DNA of 64,000 nt, taken from the NCBI RefSeq assembly GCF_002211365.1, contig NZ_LOKZ01000006.1, positions 89,756-153,755 of the forward strand, in the 5' to 3' direction. Each line of letters opens with the position of its first letter. Position 1 is the stretch's first letter. This document shows positions 6,977 through 16,684 of the stretch, piece by piece. Under the pieces are notes generated by a model. It saw nothing but the letters and a program-made list of their open reading frames with translations, was not told where the DNA came from and ran no database searches. The stretch is from Rhizobium sp. R711. GTDB taxonomy: Bacteria; Pseudomonadota; Alphaproteobacteria; Rhizobiales; Rhizobiaceae. The position numbers were made by a program, and so were the translations under genes.

Positions 6977-9315
6977 TCAGGGCAGGGCGTAGCCGATCAC
7001 ATAGTCGCCGGGTTTGGTTCCGATCGAGCCATGTCCGCCGGCCACCATGACGACGAACTGCTTGTTGTCGCTCGTCGTATAGGTCATAGGCGTCGCCTGG
7101 CCGCCGGCCGGCAGACGGGCTTGCCAGAGCTGGTCGCCATTGGTGATGTCATAGGCGCGCAGAAAGTTGTCGACGGCGGCCCCGAGGAAGGCAACGCCGC
7201 CCCTTGTCAGGATCGGGCCGCCGATGCCCGGTACGCCTACCTTGAGGGGCAACGGCAGTGGCGTCATATCGTAGACGGTTCCGTTCCTGCGCTTGTAGGC
7301 AATCTTTCCGGTACGCAGATCCGCACCTGTGACATAGCCCCATGGTGGCGCCTGGCAGGGGATTTTCAGTGGTCCGAGGAACGGCCCCATGAACACGCCG
7401 TAGGGCGCGCCATCGTTGCGGTTGAGGCCCTGTTCGCTGCCCTTCTCATCCTACCCCTTTGGCGGGATATCGGCGGCGGGAACCAGCCGCGAGGTGAAGG
7501 CGAGATAGGTCGGCATGCCAAACATGATCTGCCGCTCCGGGTCGACAGCAACGCTGCCCCAGTTGAAGGTGCCGAAATTGCCGGGATAGATGATCGAACC
7601 CACCAGCGACGGCGGCGTATAGCGGCCTTCGTACTTGTAGCGGTGGAACTGGATGCGGCAGGCGAGCTGGTCGAGCAGCGTCACGCCCCACATGTCCTTC
7701 TCCTGCAGCGGCGGCGGCGAGAAGGTGAGGTCGGAGATCGGCTGGGATGGCGACGTATGGTCTTCAGGGATCGCGCCGCCTGGGGCGGGTATCTCCTTGA
7801 ACGGGATGATCGCCTCGCCGGTGCGCCGGTCGAGTACGTAGATGTCACCCTGCTTGGTCGGGGCAACAAGCGCCGGCACGGGCGTTCCGTCTGATTTCGT
7901 CATGTCGAACAGCACAGGTTGGGCGGGGACGTCCATGTCCCACAGGTCGTGGTGCACGAATTGCTGCACCCATTTCACCTGTCCGGTGGCGATGTCGAGC
8001 GCGACGATCGAGGAGGAGTATTTCTCGACATGGGCGCTGCGGTTCATGCCGAGCTGGTCGGGTACCTGATTGCCAAGCGGGATGTAGACCATGCCGAGAC
8101 CGTCATCGACACTGAAGACGGACCAGCTGTTCGGAGAGTTGGTGGTGTAAGTCTGGCCTTCGGCCAGCGGCGTGGTGACATCGGGATTGCCTGAATCCCA
8201 GTTCCAGATGAGCGCACCGGTATTGATGTCGTATGCGCGGATGACGCCGGACTGCTCCTTTGTGGAATAGTTGTCGTTGACGGCGCCGCCGAGGATCAGC
8301 TTGCCTGCGACCGCGACCGGCGGCGAGGTCGAATAGTAGTAGCCGGCCGGATTGTACTGCATGCCTTTTTCGAGATGCAGCACGCCATCTTCGGCAAAGC
8401 TCGTGCAGATTTGGCCATTTGCCGCATCGAGCCCGATCAGGCGCGCGTCGGAGGTCGGCAGAAACACACGCTCGGCGCAGGCAGAGCCGGGGGCTGCGGC
8501 CGTGTCACGATAGTAGGTGACGCCGCGGCAGGTCTGGTGTTGGCGGTTCGGGTTCATGCCGGAGTTGGAATCGTACTTCCATTTCTCCTTGCCGGTCTTG
8601 GCGTCGAGCGCGATTGCCCAATTGTGCGGCGTGCAGAGGTACAGCGTGTCGCCGACTTTCAGCGGTGTGACCTGATAGGTCGTCTCGCCGACATCCTCGG
8701 GTCGCTTCACATCACCGGTCTGGTAGCGCCAGACCTCCTTGAGATCCTTGACGTTGCTGACATTGATCTGGTCGAGAGGCGAATAGCGCTGGCCGAAGGG
8801 TGTGCGGCCGTATTGATGCCACTCGCCATCGGGCACGACACCGCCGAAGGTCGCGGGGCTTGCAACGGCCGCCGTCGACAGATTGCCCGTGATCCGTTGC
8901 GGATCGGTGGTCATCGAATAGCCGGCGATCGCGATCGCGATCACAACTGGTATCGCCAGCGGCCAGGGGGTTGCCCATAGGAAATACCGGTCGGGCTGAC
9001 GAAGCCAAGCGGCCGGCGGATCCAGGGCGTCAACAACCACAGGCCGAAAAGAATGATCAGTCCGCCGCGCGGTCCGAGTTGCCACCAGTCGAAGCCGACT
9101 TCCCAGATCGCCCAGACCAAAGCGACGACGATGAGCGCTGCATAGACCCACAACGCGGCTGCCCTGCGCATCAAGAGCAGGATGGCGGTCAGCAGGAACA
9201 TGGCGCCGGTGAAGAGATAAAAGAAGCTGCCGCCGAGTATGATGAGCCAGAGCCCACCACCGACGAGGGCAAGACCGAAAAGCATGAAAAGAACGGAGGT
9301 AATGACGATTGCCAT
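6977..9315 (-). pseudogene. gcd: Membrane-bound PQQ-dependent glucose dehydrogenase, disrupted
   Basis: Read together, the frames give a full-length quinoprotein glucose dehydrogenase. The N-terminal five-helix membrane domain starts at 9315 (MAIVITSVLF). The PQQ beta-propeller follows, with motifs such as DGEWHQYGRTPFGQRYS, and the C terminus has AGGHGSIGTKPGDYV. Two lesions break it: a frameshift near 8985, where VSPTG should continue into YFLWATPWP, and an in-frame TAG at 7453-7451 between PPKG and DEKGSEQG. The total is one base short of 780 codons, about the normal family length. The enzyme oxidises glucose to gluconolactone in the periplasm and reduces ubiquinone. Confidence 0.82.
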
Positions 9316-9431
9316 CTGGGAAGACTCCCGCTGATGTTAGACGGGTGCGATCAGAGCGCGAAAAAAGTCTGCAAATCAGCGAGATAGAGCGGTCGCAACG
9401 AGCGTCAACTGCGACCATAGGTGTCGCCCGA

Positions 9432-10940
9432 TCACGTGCCGCAGAAGGTCTGCAGCACGCGTTCTTCCGGTTTCGGCGGCTCCATGTATGCCGCAAAGCC
9501 GGGTTGATCGTCGTAGGGCTTGGCGAGCACCGAAAGCAGGGCCTCGAAGAGCGAGAAGTCCGCATCCTCGACGGCGGCGTTGATCGCCTGCTCGATGCGA
9601 TGGTTGCGTGGAATGAAAGCGGGATTGACCGCGCGCATCGCCATCCTGCGGTCGGCTGCGGTCCGACCTTCGTCGCGCGTGAGGCGATCGCGCCAACGGG
9701 CAAGCCATTCGCGCACACCGTCCGGCTCACGGAAGGTCGAGAGGAAGAGTGCCTCGCCATCTCCAGGGCCGGCACAGTCGCAAAGGCGGCGGAAGGCGAG
9801 GGTAAAGTCGGCCTGGCTCGCCTGCATCACTGCAAGCAGCGACTGGATGAGGTCCAGATCGCCACCTTCGACGGTCGCCAAACCAATCTTCTCGCGCATG
9901 CCGCGCAGCCAGTGGATCTGGAAGCGCTCGCCGTATTGCTGGATCACGGTGTTGGCGAGTTCGACGGACTTCTCCGCATCCGCATCAAAAAGCGGCAGCA
10001 GGGTTTCACCGAGTCGCGCCAAATTCCATTGGCCGATGCCCGGCTGGTTGGCATAGGAATAGCGCCCGCCCTGGTCGATCGAGGAAAAGACGGTGCGCGG
10101 ATCGTAGGCGTCCATGAAGGCGCAGGGGCCGAAATCGATCGTCTCGCCCGAAATGGTCATGTTGTCGGTGTTCATGACGCCGTGGATGAAGCCGATGTGA
10201 AGCCACTTGGCGATCAATGCCGCCTGCCGCTCGCAAACGGCCTCATAGAGCGCAAGGTAGGAATTGTCCCTGTCCTTGAGTTCCGGGTAGTGCCGGTCGA
10301 TCACATAGTCTGCCAGCGCCCGCACGCTGTCCGTATCACCGCGCGCGGTAAAGAACTGGAACGTGCCGACGCGGATGTGGCTCGAGGCGACGCGGGTGAA
10401 GACCGCGCCCGGCAGGATGTCTTCGCGATAGACGGGCTGCCCTGTCGAAACCGCGGCAAGCGCCCGGGTCGCCGGGACGCCGAGCGAATACATCGCCTCG
10501 CTGACGATATACTCCCGAAGCACCGGCCCGAGTGCGGCACGTCCATCGCCACGGCGGGAATAGGCCGTCTGGCCCGCGCCCTTCAGCTGGATATCGCGAC
10601 GCTGACCGTTGTGATCGACGACCTCGCCAAGCAGGATCGCCCGCCCGTCGCCTAGCAGGGGCACGAAGGAGCCGAACTGATGCCCGGCATAGGCCATCGC
10701 CAGCGGGTCCGCGCCTTCGGGCACGAGGTTGCCCGAAAAGATCGCCGCGCCGTCTCGCCTCAGTGCCTCGGTATCAAGGCCGAGTTCTTCGGCAAGCGGT
10801 TCGTTCAGCTTGATCAGCCATGGCTCGGCGGCTTGCGCGGGAGCCTGGCGCGTAAAGAACTGCTGCGGCAACCGTGCATAGCTGTTGTCGAAGGCGAAGG
10901 GGGCGCCGGTGCGCGCGGTGTTTTGCAGGGCCTGGGTCAT
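9432..10940 (-). CDS. selO: SelO family protein adenylyltransferase
   Basis: The 502-residue protein is a full-length SelO/YdiU pseudokinase, which transfers AMP from ATP to Ser, Thr or Tyr of target proteins in redox homeostasis. Recognisable blocks are LLGDGRAILLGE, QLKGAGQTAYSRRGDGRA, the NTDNM motif of the catalytic core, and the metal-binding DFGPCAFMD. Bacterial forms end without the C-terminal selenocysteine seen in eukaryotes; this one ends LQTFCGT. The gene is divergent from parDE and lies 116 bases upstream of the broken gcd on the same strand. Confidence 0.92.
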   Translation of the reverse strand: MTQALQNTARTGAPFAFDNSYARLPQQFFTRQAPAQAAEPWLIKLNEPLAEELGLDTEALRRDGAAIFSGNLVPEGADPLAMAYAGHQFGSFVPLLGDGRAILLGEVVDHNGQRRDIQLKGAGQTAYSRRGDGRAALGPVLREYIVSEAMYSLGVPATRALAAVSTGQPVYREDILPGAVFTRVASSHIRVGTFQFFTARGDTDSVRALADYVIDRHYPELKDRDNSYLALYEAVCERQAALIAKWLHIGFIHGVMNTDNMTISGETIDFGPCAFMDAYDPRTVFSSIDQGGRYSYANQPGIGQWNLARLGETLLPLFDADAEKSVELANTVIQQYGERFQIHWLRGMREKIGLATVEGGDLDLIQSLLAVMQASQADFTLAFRRLCDCAGPGDGEALFLSTFREPDGVREWLARWRDRLTRDEGRTAADRRMAMRAVNPAFIPRNHRIEQAINAAVEDADFSLFEALLSVLAKPYDDQPGFAAYMEPPKPEERVLQTFCGT

Positions 10941-10988
10941 GCTTCATAAGTAGGGTTCAGCGCCGATTGTCGCAAGCGATAAGCGGTG

Positions 10989-11005
10989 GTAGGATTTTAT
11001 CCTAC
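10989..11005. promoter_or_regulatory. Palindromic operator of parDE
   Basis: GTAGGAT-TTT-ATCCTAC is a perfect 7-base inverted repeat around a 3-base centre, 20 bases before the parD start. Ribbon-helix-helix antitoxins of the ParD type bind such palindromes to repress their own operon. A half copy, GTAGGG, lies at about 10950, towards selO. Confidence 0.65.
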
Positions 11006-11025
11006 TTCCGCATGGAGCACGTTCG

Positions 11026-11283
11026 ATGGAAAAGTTGAGCATCACCCTGCCGACCGAGATGGTCAATGTGATCAAGGCCGAAGTCGAGGCCGGCACCTTT
11101 GCTTCGACCAGCGAAGTGCTGCGTGAAGCCATGCGCGTCTGGATGCGGCGCGAGGAGGAGCACAAGGAGCGTGTCGCGGCGATCCGCGCTCAAGTGCGGG
11201 CGTCATTGGACGACCCAAGGCCGAATTTGAGCAGCCAGGAGATGAGAACGGCCATCGATGCCCTCTTTGCAAAGCACCGATGA
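11026..11283 (+). CDS. parD: ParD-like antitoxin
   Basis: The 85-residue protein has an N-terminal ribbon-helix-helix domain (KLSITLPTEMVNVIKAEV, then STSEVLREAMR) and an acidic to basic C-terminal tail that would wrap the toxin. It is the normal size for ParD/CC2985-type antitoxins. The stop overlaps the parE start by four bases (ATGA), which ties translation of the two. A perfect palindrome sits just upstream, consistent with autoregulation. It neutralises the partner toxin by direct binding. Confidence 0.85.
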   Translation: MEKLSITLPTEMVNVIKAEVEAGTFASTSEVLREAMRVWMRREEEHKERVAAIRAQVRASLDDPRPNLSSQEMRTAIDALFAKHR

Positions 11284-11597
11284 GCAATGGGCACTACCAG
11301 GTTGAATACCGGCCAGCGGCACTCGATGCGATCGTCTCAATCTTCACTTATGTTCTCGAAGCCAGTCAAAATCACGTTACGGCGGAGCGCTACATAGAGC
11401 GCCTGTACGACCGTTGTGAGCGTATCGGCGATGCGCCGTTGGGCGGCGTGGCGAGACCGGACCTCGACACCAACCTGCGTATGGCGGTTTTTGAGAGAAG
11501 CATCGTGATACTTTACTTCGTCGAAGGTCATGTGGTCAAAATTACCAACATTTTCGCCGGCGGACAGGATTACGAAGCACTGCTGCGCGACAACTGA
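11280..11597 (+). CDS. parE: ParE/RelE-superfamily toxin
   Basis: The product has 105 residues with the RelE/ParE fold: an N-terminal strand (YQVEYRPAALDAI), two helices, and C-terminal strands LRMAVFERSIVILYFVEGHVVKI. ParE toxins inhibit DNA gyrase, whereas RelE members cleave mRNA. The ParD-type partner favours ParE, but the target is not certain. The start lies inside the antitoxin stop. I see no mutation that would inactivate it. Confidence 0.83.
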   Translation: MSNGHYQVEYRPAALDAIVSIFTYVLEASQNHVTAERYIERLYDRCERIGDAPLGGVARPDLDTNLRMAVFERSIVILYFVEGHVVKITNIFAGGQDYEALLRDN

Positions 11598-11771
11598 GCA
11601 GACACGATTCCCAGCCATTCCCGGACGGCACGGCTGCCTTTCCATAAAAGCATAACGACGCCACATTTGCGGGCGTATACAAAGATCTCCAATCCTCTTT
11701 TGGCATCACGCCATACCATACCGTGGCCATCGCTTCCGCGTCGGCCACGTCATTGCGAGTGATCCCTGACG

Positions 11772-13223
11772 ATGTCGGATCAGATCTACCAGGCGGCGAC
11801 CATCGCGCGCGCCAAGCCGAATTTCCGCGTGATAGCGATGATCGTGGCGAGCGCCATGTTTATGGAACAGCTCGACGCCACCGTTCTGGCAACGGCGCTG
11901 CCGACCATGGCGCGCGACTTCGGCGTCAGCGCCCCGTCGATGAGCATCGCGCTGACCTCCTATCTTCTCAGTCTCGCGATCTTCATTCCGGCCAGCGGTT
12001 TGATTGCCGATCGCTTCGGCTCGCGCACCGTTTTTCGCTCGGCGATCGCTGTCTTCGTGGCTGGCTCGATCTTCTGCGCGCTTTCGCCCAATCTCCTCTG
12101 TCTCGTCCTGGCGCGGCTGCTGCAGGGTCTTGGCGGGGCGATGATGCTGCCGGTCGGTCGACTGGTCCTCTTGCGCAGCGTCAGCCGCAAGGACACGGTC
12201 AACGCCATGTCGTGGCTGCTCGGACCGGCCCTGGTTGGCCCCATCCTCGGGCCACCGATCGGCGGTCTGATCGTCACCTATCTCGACTGGCGCTGGATTT
12301 TCTACATCAACGTGCCGATCGGCATCATCGGCTTCACGCTGGTCTCGATCTTCATCGAAAACTTCAAGGGAGAGGCGAAGCGCCGGTTCGACACAGTCGG
12401 CTTCATCCTCTCCGGCATTGCGCTCGGCTCCCTGCTGTTCGGCTTCGAGAGCTCGAGCCGTCCGGGCGAGGGCGCTTTCTCACTGTTCCTGATCGCCGTC
12501 GGACTGCTCTTCGGCGCCGCCTATCTCAAGCACGCTCGCCGCCATCCGTCGCCGATCATGGATTTCTCGCTGATGAAGGTGCCGAGCTTCGGCACGTCAG
12601 TCATCGCGGGTTCGCTGACCCGCATCACGCAAGGCGCGCAACCCTTCCTGCTGCCGCTCTACTTTCAGCTCGGTTTCGGCCTTTCGGCCGCGAAGGCCGG
12701 CCAGCTCGTCACTGCCGCAGCGCTCGGCTCGATGGCGATGAAAGCCTTTGCGCCGCGCGTGCTGCGCCGTTTCGGCTTTCGCAACAGCCTTGTTGCGAAC
12801 GGCGTGATCGCCACCTGCGGCTATGCGCTCTGCGCCGCCTTCCGCCCGGACTGGCCGCTGGCGCTGATCTTCGCGATCCTCGTCATGTGCGGCTTCTTCA
12901 TGTCGTTCCAGTTCACGGCCTACAATACCGTGGCTTACGATGAGATCGACCGCGACCGGATGAGCTCGGCCACCAGCTTCTATACGACGTTCCAGCAGCT
13001 GATGCTGTCACTCGGCATCTGCGTCGGAGCGCTGGCACTGCACACATCGATGACGGTCAACGGCAGCGAGACGCCGCAGCTTCACGATTTCTCCGCGGCC
13101 TTCCTCTTCGTCACCGCGATCTCGATCACGGCGACTTTCTGGAACCTGCGCTTCTCGCGGAGCGCTGGCGCCGATATCAGCGGTCACGAGGTTGGCAAGG
13201 CCGCACACGCCGTCGAGCACTGA
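11772..13223 (+). CDS. MFS drug-efflux transporter, DHA2 (14-helix) type
   Basis: The 483-residue protein has roughly 13-14 membrane helices. Motif A in loop 2-3 reads GLIADRFGSRTVFR, helix 1 carries LDATVLATALPTMARDF, and motif C-like GPILGPPIGG lies in helix 5. These place it in the EmrB/QacA-type DHA2 family of proton-driven multidrug exporters. No HlyD-type periplasmic adaptor is adjacent, so it probably works alone in the inner membrane. The ATG at 11772 is preceded by CCTGACG. The 174 bases after parE show no gene. Confidence 0.87.
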   Translation: MSDQIYQAATIARAKPNFRVIAMIVASAMFMEQLDATVLATALPTMARDFGVSAPSMSIALTSYLLSLAIFIPASGLIADRFGSRTVFRSAIAVFVAGSIFCALSPNLLCLVLARLLQGLGGAMMLPVGRLVLLRSVSRKDTVNAMSWLLGPALVGPILGPPIGGLIVTYLDWRWIFYINVPIGIIGFTLVSIFIENFKGEAKRRFDTVGFILSGIALGSLLFGFESSSRPGEGAFSLFLIAVGLLFGAAYLKHARRHPSPIMDFSLMKVPSFGTSVIAGSLTRITQGAQPFLLPLYFQLGFGLSAAKAGQLVTAAALGSMAMKAFAPRVLRRFGFRNSLVANGVIATCGYALCAAFRPDWPLALIFAILVMCGFFMSFQFTAYNTVAYDEIDRDRMSSATSFYTTFQQLMLSLGICVGALALHTSMTVNGSETPQLHDFSAAFLFVTAISITATFWNLRFSRSAGADISGHEVGKAAHAVEH

Positions 13224-13238
13224 GGCCAGGAACGGAGC

Positions 13239-13763
13239 CTAACCTCCATCCTCCATCTGAGCCGCCATCTCGGCGAGCTTGCGCACGGTATTCAGATTGC
13301 GCGCCGTTCCCGGCCTCAGGGCCGGCAGCTTGAGCTTCGATCTGCCGGAACCGATAGGGAAGTGGACGTAGATTTCGCGCCCGGCGACAACAGCCCCTTC
13401 GCCATCAGGGGCGACCATCTTGTCCAGTGCATCGGCTGGCGGTGCTCCAGGGAGGAAGCTCACCAGCAGATAGTTGGGCTTGGCGTCGGGGAAGGGCGCG
13501 TTGGCGGCGATCGCTGCCAGCTCCTTGCGGCTGCGCAGCATCACGCCGGGCTTCTTGCCGAGCAGCTTTCCCAGCGCGTCGTCCAGCCTCTGCTCGACCT
13601 CGGCCTCCGCCGCATCGGCGCGAAACAGCACGTTGCCGCTCTGGATGTAGGTCTTCACATCGCTGAAGCCGAGCTCTTCACAGACCGCCTTCAGCGTCGC
13701 CATGGGCAGCTTGCCCGTGCCGCCGACATTGATGGCTCTCAGGAGCGCCACATAGACCGTCAC
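13239..13763 (-). CDS. DUF1697 family protein
   Basis: The 174-residue protein has the DUF1697 layout, beginning YVALLRAINVGG and continuing with YIQSGNVLFRAD. The function of the family is not established. The start is the GTG at 13763, with GGGAG six bases upstream; a longer in-frame reading would overlap the upstream gene. It begins 18 bases after the oligopeptidase B stop on the same strand, so the two are probably co-transcribed. It is convergent with the MFS gene. Confidence 0.85.
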   Translation of the reverse strand: MTVYVALLRAINVGGTGKLPMATLKAVCEELGFSDVKTYIQSGNVLFRADAAEAEVEQRLDDALGKLLGKKPGVMLRSRKELAAIAANAPFPDAKPNYLLVSFLPGAPPADALDKMVAPDGEGAVVAGREIYVHFPIGSGRSKLKLPALRPGTARNLNTVRKLAEMAAQMEDGG

Positions 13764-13780
13764 GGGCTTCTCCCAGCCTC

Positions 13781-15889
13781 TTACATCTTGCCCGCAACCT
13801 TGATCGCGAAGGCGTATTCGAAGGCGATTTCCTCGAGGCGCTGGAAGCGTCCCGAAGCGCCGCCATGGCCGGCGTCCATGTTGGTCTTCAAGAGGATCGG
13901 CGCCGAACCGGTCGTCTTTTCGCGCAGCCGCGCCACCCACTTCGCCGGCTCCCAATAGGTGACGCGCGGATCGGTGAGGCCGCCGAGCGCCAGGATCGGT
14001 GGATAGGCTTGTGCGCCGACATTGTCGTAGGGCGAGTAGGCGGCGATCTGCTCGTACTCTTCCTTGCTCTCGATCGGGTTGCCCCACTCCGGCCATTCCG
14101 GCGGGGTCAGCGGCAGCGTGTCGTCGAGCATGGTGTTCAGCACGTCGACGAAGGGAACGGCGGCGATCAGGCCGGCGAACTTTTCCGGTGCCATGTTGGC
14201 AACGGCGCCCATCAGCATGCCGCCGGCCGAGCCACCCTCGGCGATGATGTTGGTGTAGGAGGTGAACTTCTCCTGATTCAGATAGCCAGCGGCGGCAATG
14301 AAGTCCTTGAAGGTGTTGGTCTTCTTCTCCATCTTGCCGTCTTCGTACCAGGCAAAGCCCTTGTCCTTGCCGCCGCGGATATGGGCGATGGCATAGACGA
14401 AGCCGCGGTCGGCGAGCGACAGGCAGTTGGTGTTGAAGCCGGCCGGAATGGTGATGCCATAGGCGCCGTAGCCATAGAGCAGGCAGGGCGCCGAACCGTC
14501 GAGCTGTGTGTCCTTGCGATAGAGCAGGGTAACCGGCACCTGCTCGCCATCCCAGGCCGGGGCGAAGACGCGGCGGGTGACATAGTCGTCCGGATTGTGG
14601 CCGGAGGGCACTTCCTGGGTCTTCAGGAGCGTGCGCTCGCGCGTCACCATGTTGTAGTCGTAGAGCTGCGACGGCGTCGTCATCGAGGAATAGGAGAAGC
14701 GGATGACATCGGTGTCATATTCCGCGGCTCCCTGCAGCCCGAGCGAATAGGCCTCCTCGGCAAAGGCGATGGCGTGTTCCTCGCCGGTGCGCCGGTCGCG
14801 GATGATGATCTGTGGCAGGCCGTCCTTGCGCTCCAGCCACAGCAGGTGGTGGGCAAAGGCCATGTGGCTGATGATCAGCGTCCCCGGCTTGTGCGGCACG
14901 ACCTCGCGCCAGTTCACCTTGCCCGGGTTTTCAACCGGCGCTTCCATGATCTTGAAATCCTTGGCGTCGCCGTCGTTCGTTAGGATGTAGAAGACGTCGC
15001 CGCCTTCCGTCATCGAGTATTCGATACCTTCCTCGCGCTCGGCGACCAGCTTCGGCTCGGCCGTCAGGTCCTTCGTGGAAAGCAGGCGGTATTCCGAGGT
15101 CTCGTGATCGTGGATGTCGATGTAGATGAAGTCGTCGAGCAGCGAACCGCCGACGCCCATGAAGAAGCCCGCATCCTTCTCCTCGTAGACCAGCCGGTCT
15201 TCGGATTGAGGCGTGCCGAGAATGTGGTGGTACACCTTCGAGGGACGGTGGTTCTCGTCGAGCGCCGAATAGAAGAAGCTCTTGCCGTCGGGCGCCCAGA
15301 CACCGCCACCGCCGGTGTTCTCGATCACGTCGGCCATATCCTCGCCGGTCGCAAGATCGCGGACGCGGAGCGTATAGAACTCAGAGCCCTTGTCGTCATA
15401 GCCCCAGATGCCGCGGCGGTGGTCAGTCGAATGGTCAAGGCCGGCGAGCCGGAAATAGGCCTTGCCGGCGGCCTCCTTGTCGCCATCGAGCAGGACGCTG
15501 CGGATCGCCTCGTCCTTGACGTCGCCGTTGCGCGGAATGCGGAAGTAGCGCGGCTGTTCGCCGCCGGTGACGAAGAAGGTGCCGTAGGCGTAGTCGCCGT
15601 CCTTCATCGGCACGGAGCTGTCGTCTTCCTTGATGCGGCCGCGCATTTCGGCAAACAGCGTCTTCTGCAGCGCCTTGGTGTCTTCCATCGCCGCGTTCAT
15701 GTAGACATTTTCGGCCTCGAGATGCTGGCGGATCGCGGGATCGAGGATCGACGGATCCTTGAACATCGCCTGCCAGTTGTCGGCGCGCAGCCAGGCGTAG
15801 TCGTCGGTGCGGGTGATGCCGTGGCGCGTATCCGAGGTCGGCTTCTTGGCGGCAGCGGGCGGGTTCGGCAGGTTCTTGAAGACAGTCAA
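13781..15889 (-). CDS. ptrB: Oligopeptidase B (S9A serine peptidase)
   Basis: The 702-residue enzyme has an N-terminal beta-propeller (about residues 70-400) and a C-terminal alpha/beta-hydrolase domain. The nucleophile motif is GGSAGG, with the acidic and histidine residues near LGGLTDPRV and DAGHGG. Oligopeptidase B cleaves short peptides after Arg or Lys in the cytoplasm. I place the start at the TTG at 15889, because GGAG lies six bases upstream and the family's usual beginning follows. A longer in-frame start at 15994 is possible. DUF1697 follows in the same operon. Confidence 0.9.
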   Translation of the reverse strand: MTVFKNLPNPPAAAKKPTSDTRHGITRTDDYAWLRADNWQAMFKDPSILDPAIRQHLEAENVYMNAAMEDTKALQKTLFAEMRGRIKEDDSSVPMKDGDYAYGTFFVTGGEQPRYFRIPRNGDVKDEAIRSVLLDGDKEAAGKAYFRLAGLDHSTDHRRGIWGYDDKGSEFYTLRVRDLATGEDMADVIENTGGGGVWAPDGKSFFYSALDENHRPSKVYHHILGTPQSEDRLVYEEKDAGFFMGVGGSLLDDFIYIDIHDHETSEYRLLSTKDLTAEPKLVAEREEGIEYSMTEGGDVFYILTNDGDAKDFKIMEAPVENPGKVNWREVVPHKPGTLIISHMAFAHHLLWLERKDGLPQIIIRDRRTGEEHAIAFAEEAYSLGLQGAAEYDTDVIRFSYSSMTTPSQLYDYNMVTRERTLLKTQEVPSGHNPDDYVTRRVFAPAWDGEQVPVTLLYRKDTQLDGSAPCLLYGYGAYGITIPAGFNTNCLSLADRGFVYAIAHIRGGKDKGFAWYEDGKMEKKTNTFKDFIAAAGYLNQEKFTSYTNIIAEGGSAGGMLMGAVANMAPEKFAGLIAAVPFVDVLNTMLDDTLPLTPPEWPEWGNPIESKEEYEQIAAYSPYDNVGAQAYPPILALGGLTDPRVTYWEPAKWVARLREKTTGSAPILLKTNMDAGHGGASGRFQRLEEIAFEYAFAIKVAGKM

Positions 15890-16126
15890 GGAAGGCTCCG
15901 GATGCGTGGTGTCAGGTGGGCAAGAGATAGAGACGCGGATGCCTTCGATCAAGCGCCGAAGACAGGTCAGCGGCAAAACCGAAGGAATGCTCACGTTGCC
16001 TTGATGTCACCACATTGTTTAAGAAAGTCCGCTGCGTCGCCCGGAATTTGCCCCCTTGTACGACTGCGGAAACCTCGGTTCTCCACAGGCGATTCCGGAA
16101 TGAGAATGCAAAGGAATCCCACCGTA

Positions 16127-16516
16127 ATGCCAAAACGTCTCGTGTTGCTTCTGTCCGCATTTAGCCTTGCCTTTCCAGCCTTCGCAGTCGATCCCGCAAT
16201 CAAGAAGCAACTCGAAAAGCTCGATCCCGCGACCCGTCTCGAACAGAGTTGCGACACAGAGGCCATGAGCCGAATCAACAAGGACGAGACCGGTTACAAG
16301 CCCGATAAGGTGATTGCCTATACCTTCAAGGATCCGGTCCCTAGCGACGACAAGCTGGAGGCGCCCGGCGCGGTCTTCCGCAGCAAGGGTGATTGGTATC
16401 ATCTGTCCTATACCTGCATCACCGGTCCGCAGCACATGAACGTCCGCGATCTGCAATACACGATCGGCGAGAAGGTCCCGCGCGAGAAGTGGGAAAAGTA
16501 CTATCTCTATGACTGA
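16127..16516 (+). CDS. DUF930 domain protein, exported
   Basis: The 129-residue protein has a Sec signal peptide (MPKRLVLLLSAFSLAFPAFA) and a mature domain with two cysteines (in EQSCDTEAM and SYTCITG) that could form a disulfide. It matches the DUF930 family of small periplasmic proteins, whose function is unknown. AAGGA lies about ten bases upstream of 16127. An earlier ATG at 16100 is in frame, but would place charged residues before the signal peptide. The gene is divergent from oligopeptidase B. Confidence 0.72.
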   Translation: MPKRLVLLLSAFSLAFPAFAVDPAIKKQLEKLDPATRLEQSCDTEAMSRINKDETGYKPDKVIAYTFKDPVPSDDKLEAPGAVFRSKGDWYHLSYTCITGPQHMNVRDLQYTIGEKVPREKWEKYYLYD

Positions 16517-16571
16517 TTGCGTGGCGGAGAGGCCTTCTCCTGCTTTGCCTTTGTGAAGCCTTAGTCCTCAG

Positions 16572-16593
16572 GCATCAACTCTTTCGTTGATGC
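16572..16593 (+). other. Perfect inverted repeat upstream of the deacetylase gene
   Basis: GCATCAAC and its complement GTTGATGC flank a six-base loop, TCTTTC. No T-tract follows, so it is not a clear terminator. It could end the DUF930 transcript with Rho, or be a protein-binding site for the gene at 16685. Confidence 0.4.
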
Positions 16594-16684
16594 TGGCGCG
16601 AATCGCAAGCGGCATCAGACCACATGGCGCCGGCGCGCTGCGTGCATTATGCAGTGCTTGAACCATGAATGGCTTCTCCTTGGC

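Noticed and set aside
7451..7453. The in-frame TAG of gcd as a recoded or suppressed amber codon.
   Set aside because: The same gene also has a frameshift, no recoding structure is visible, and the only similar TAG is in a decaying phage gene. Ordinary loss of function explains both.
13865..14983. Long plus-strand frames opposite oligopeptidase B and other minus-strand genes.
   Set aside because: They have no domains and no translation signals, and they follow the codon pattern of the real gene on the other strand.
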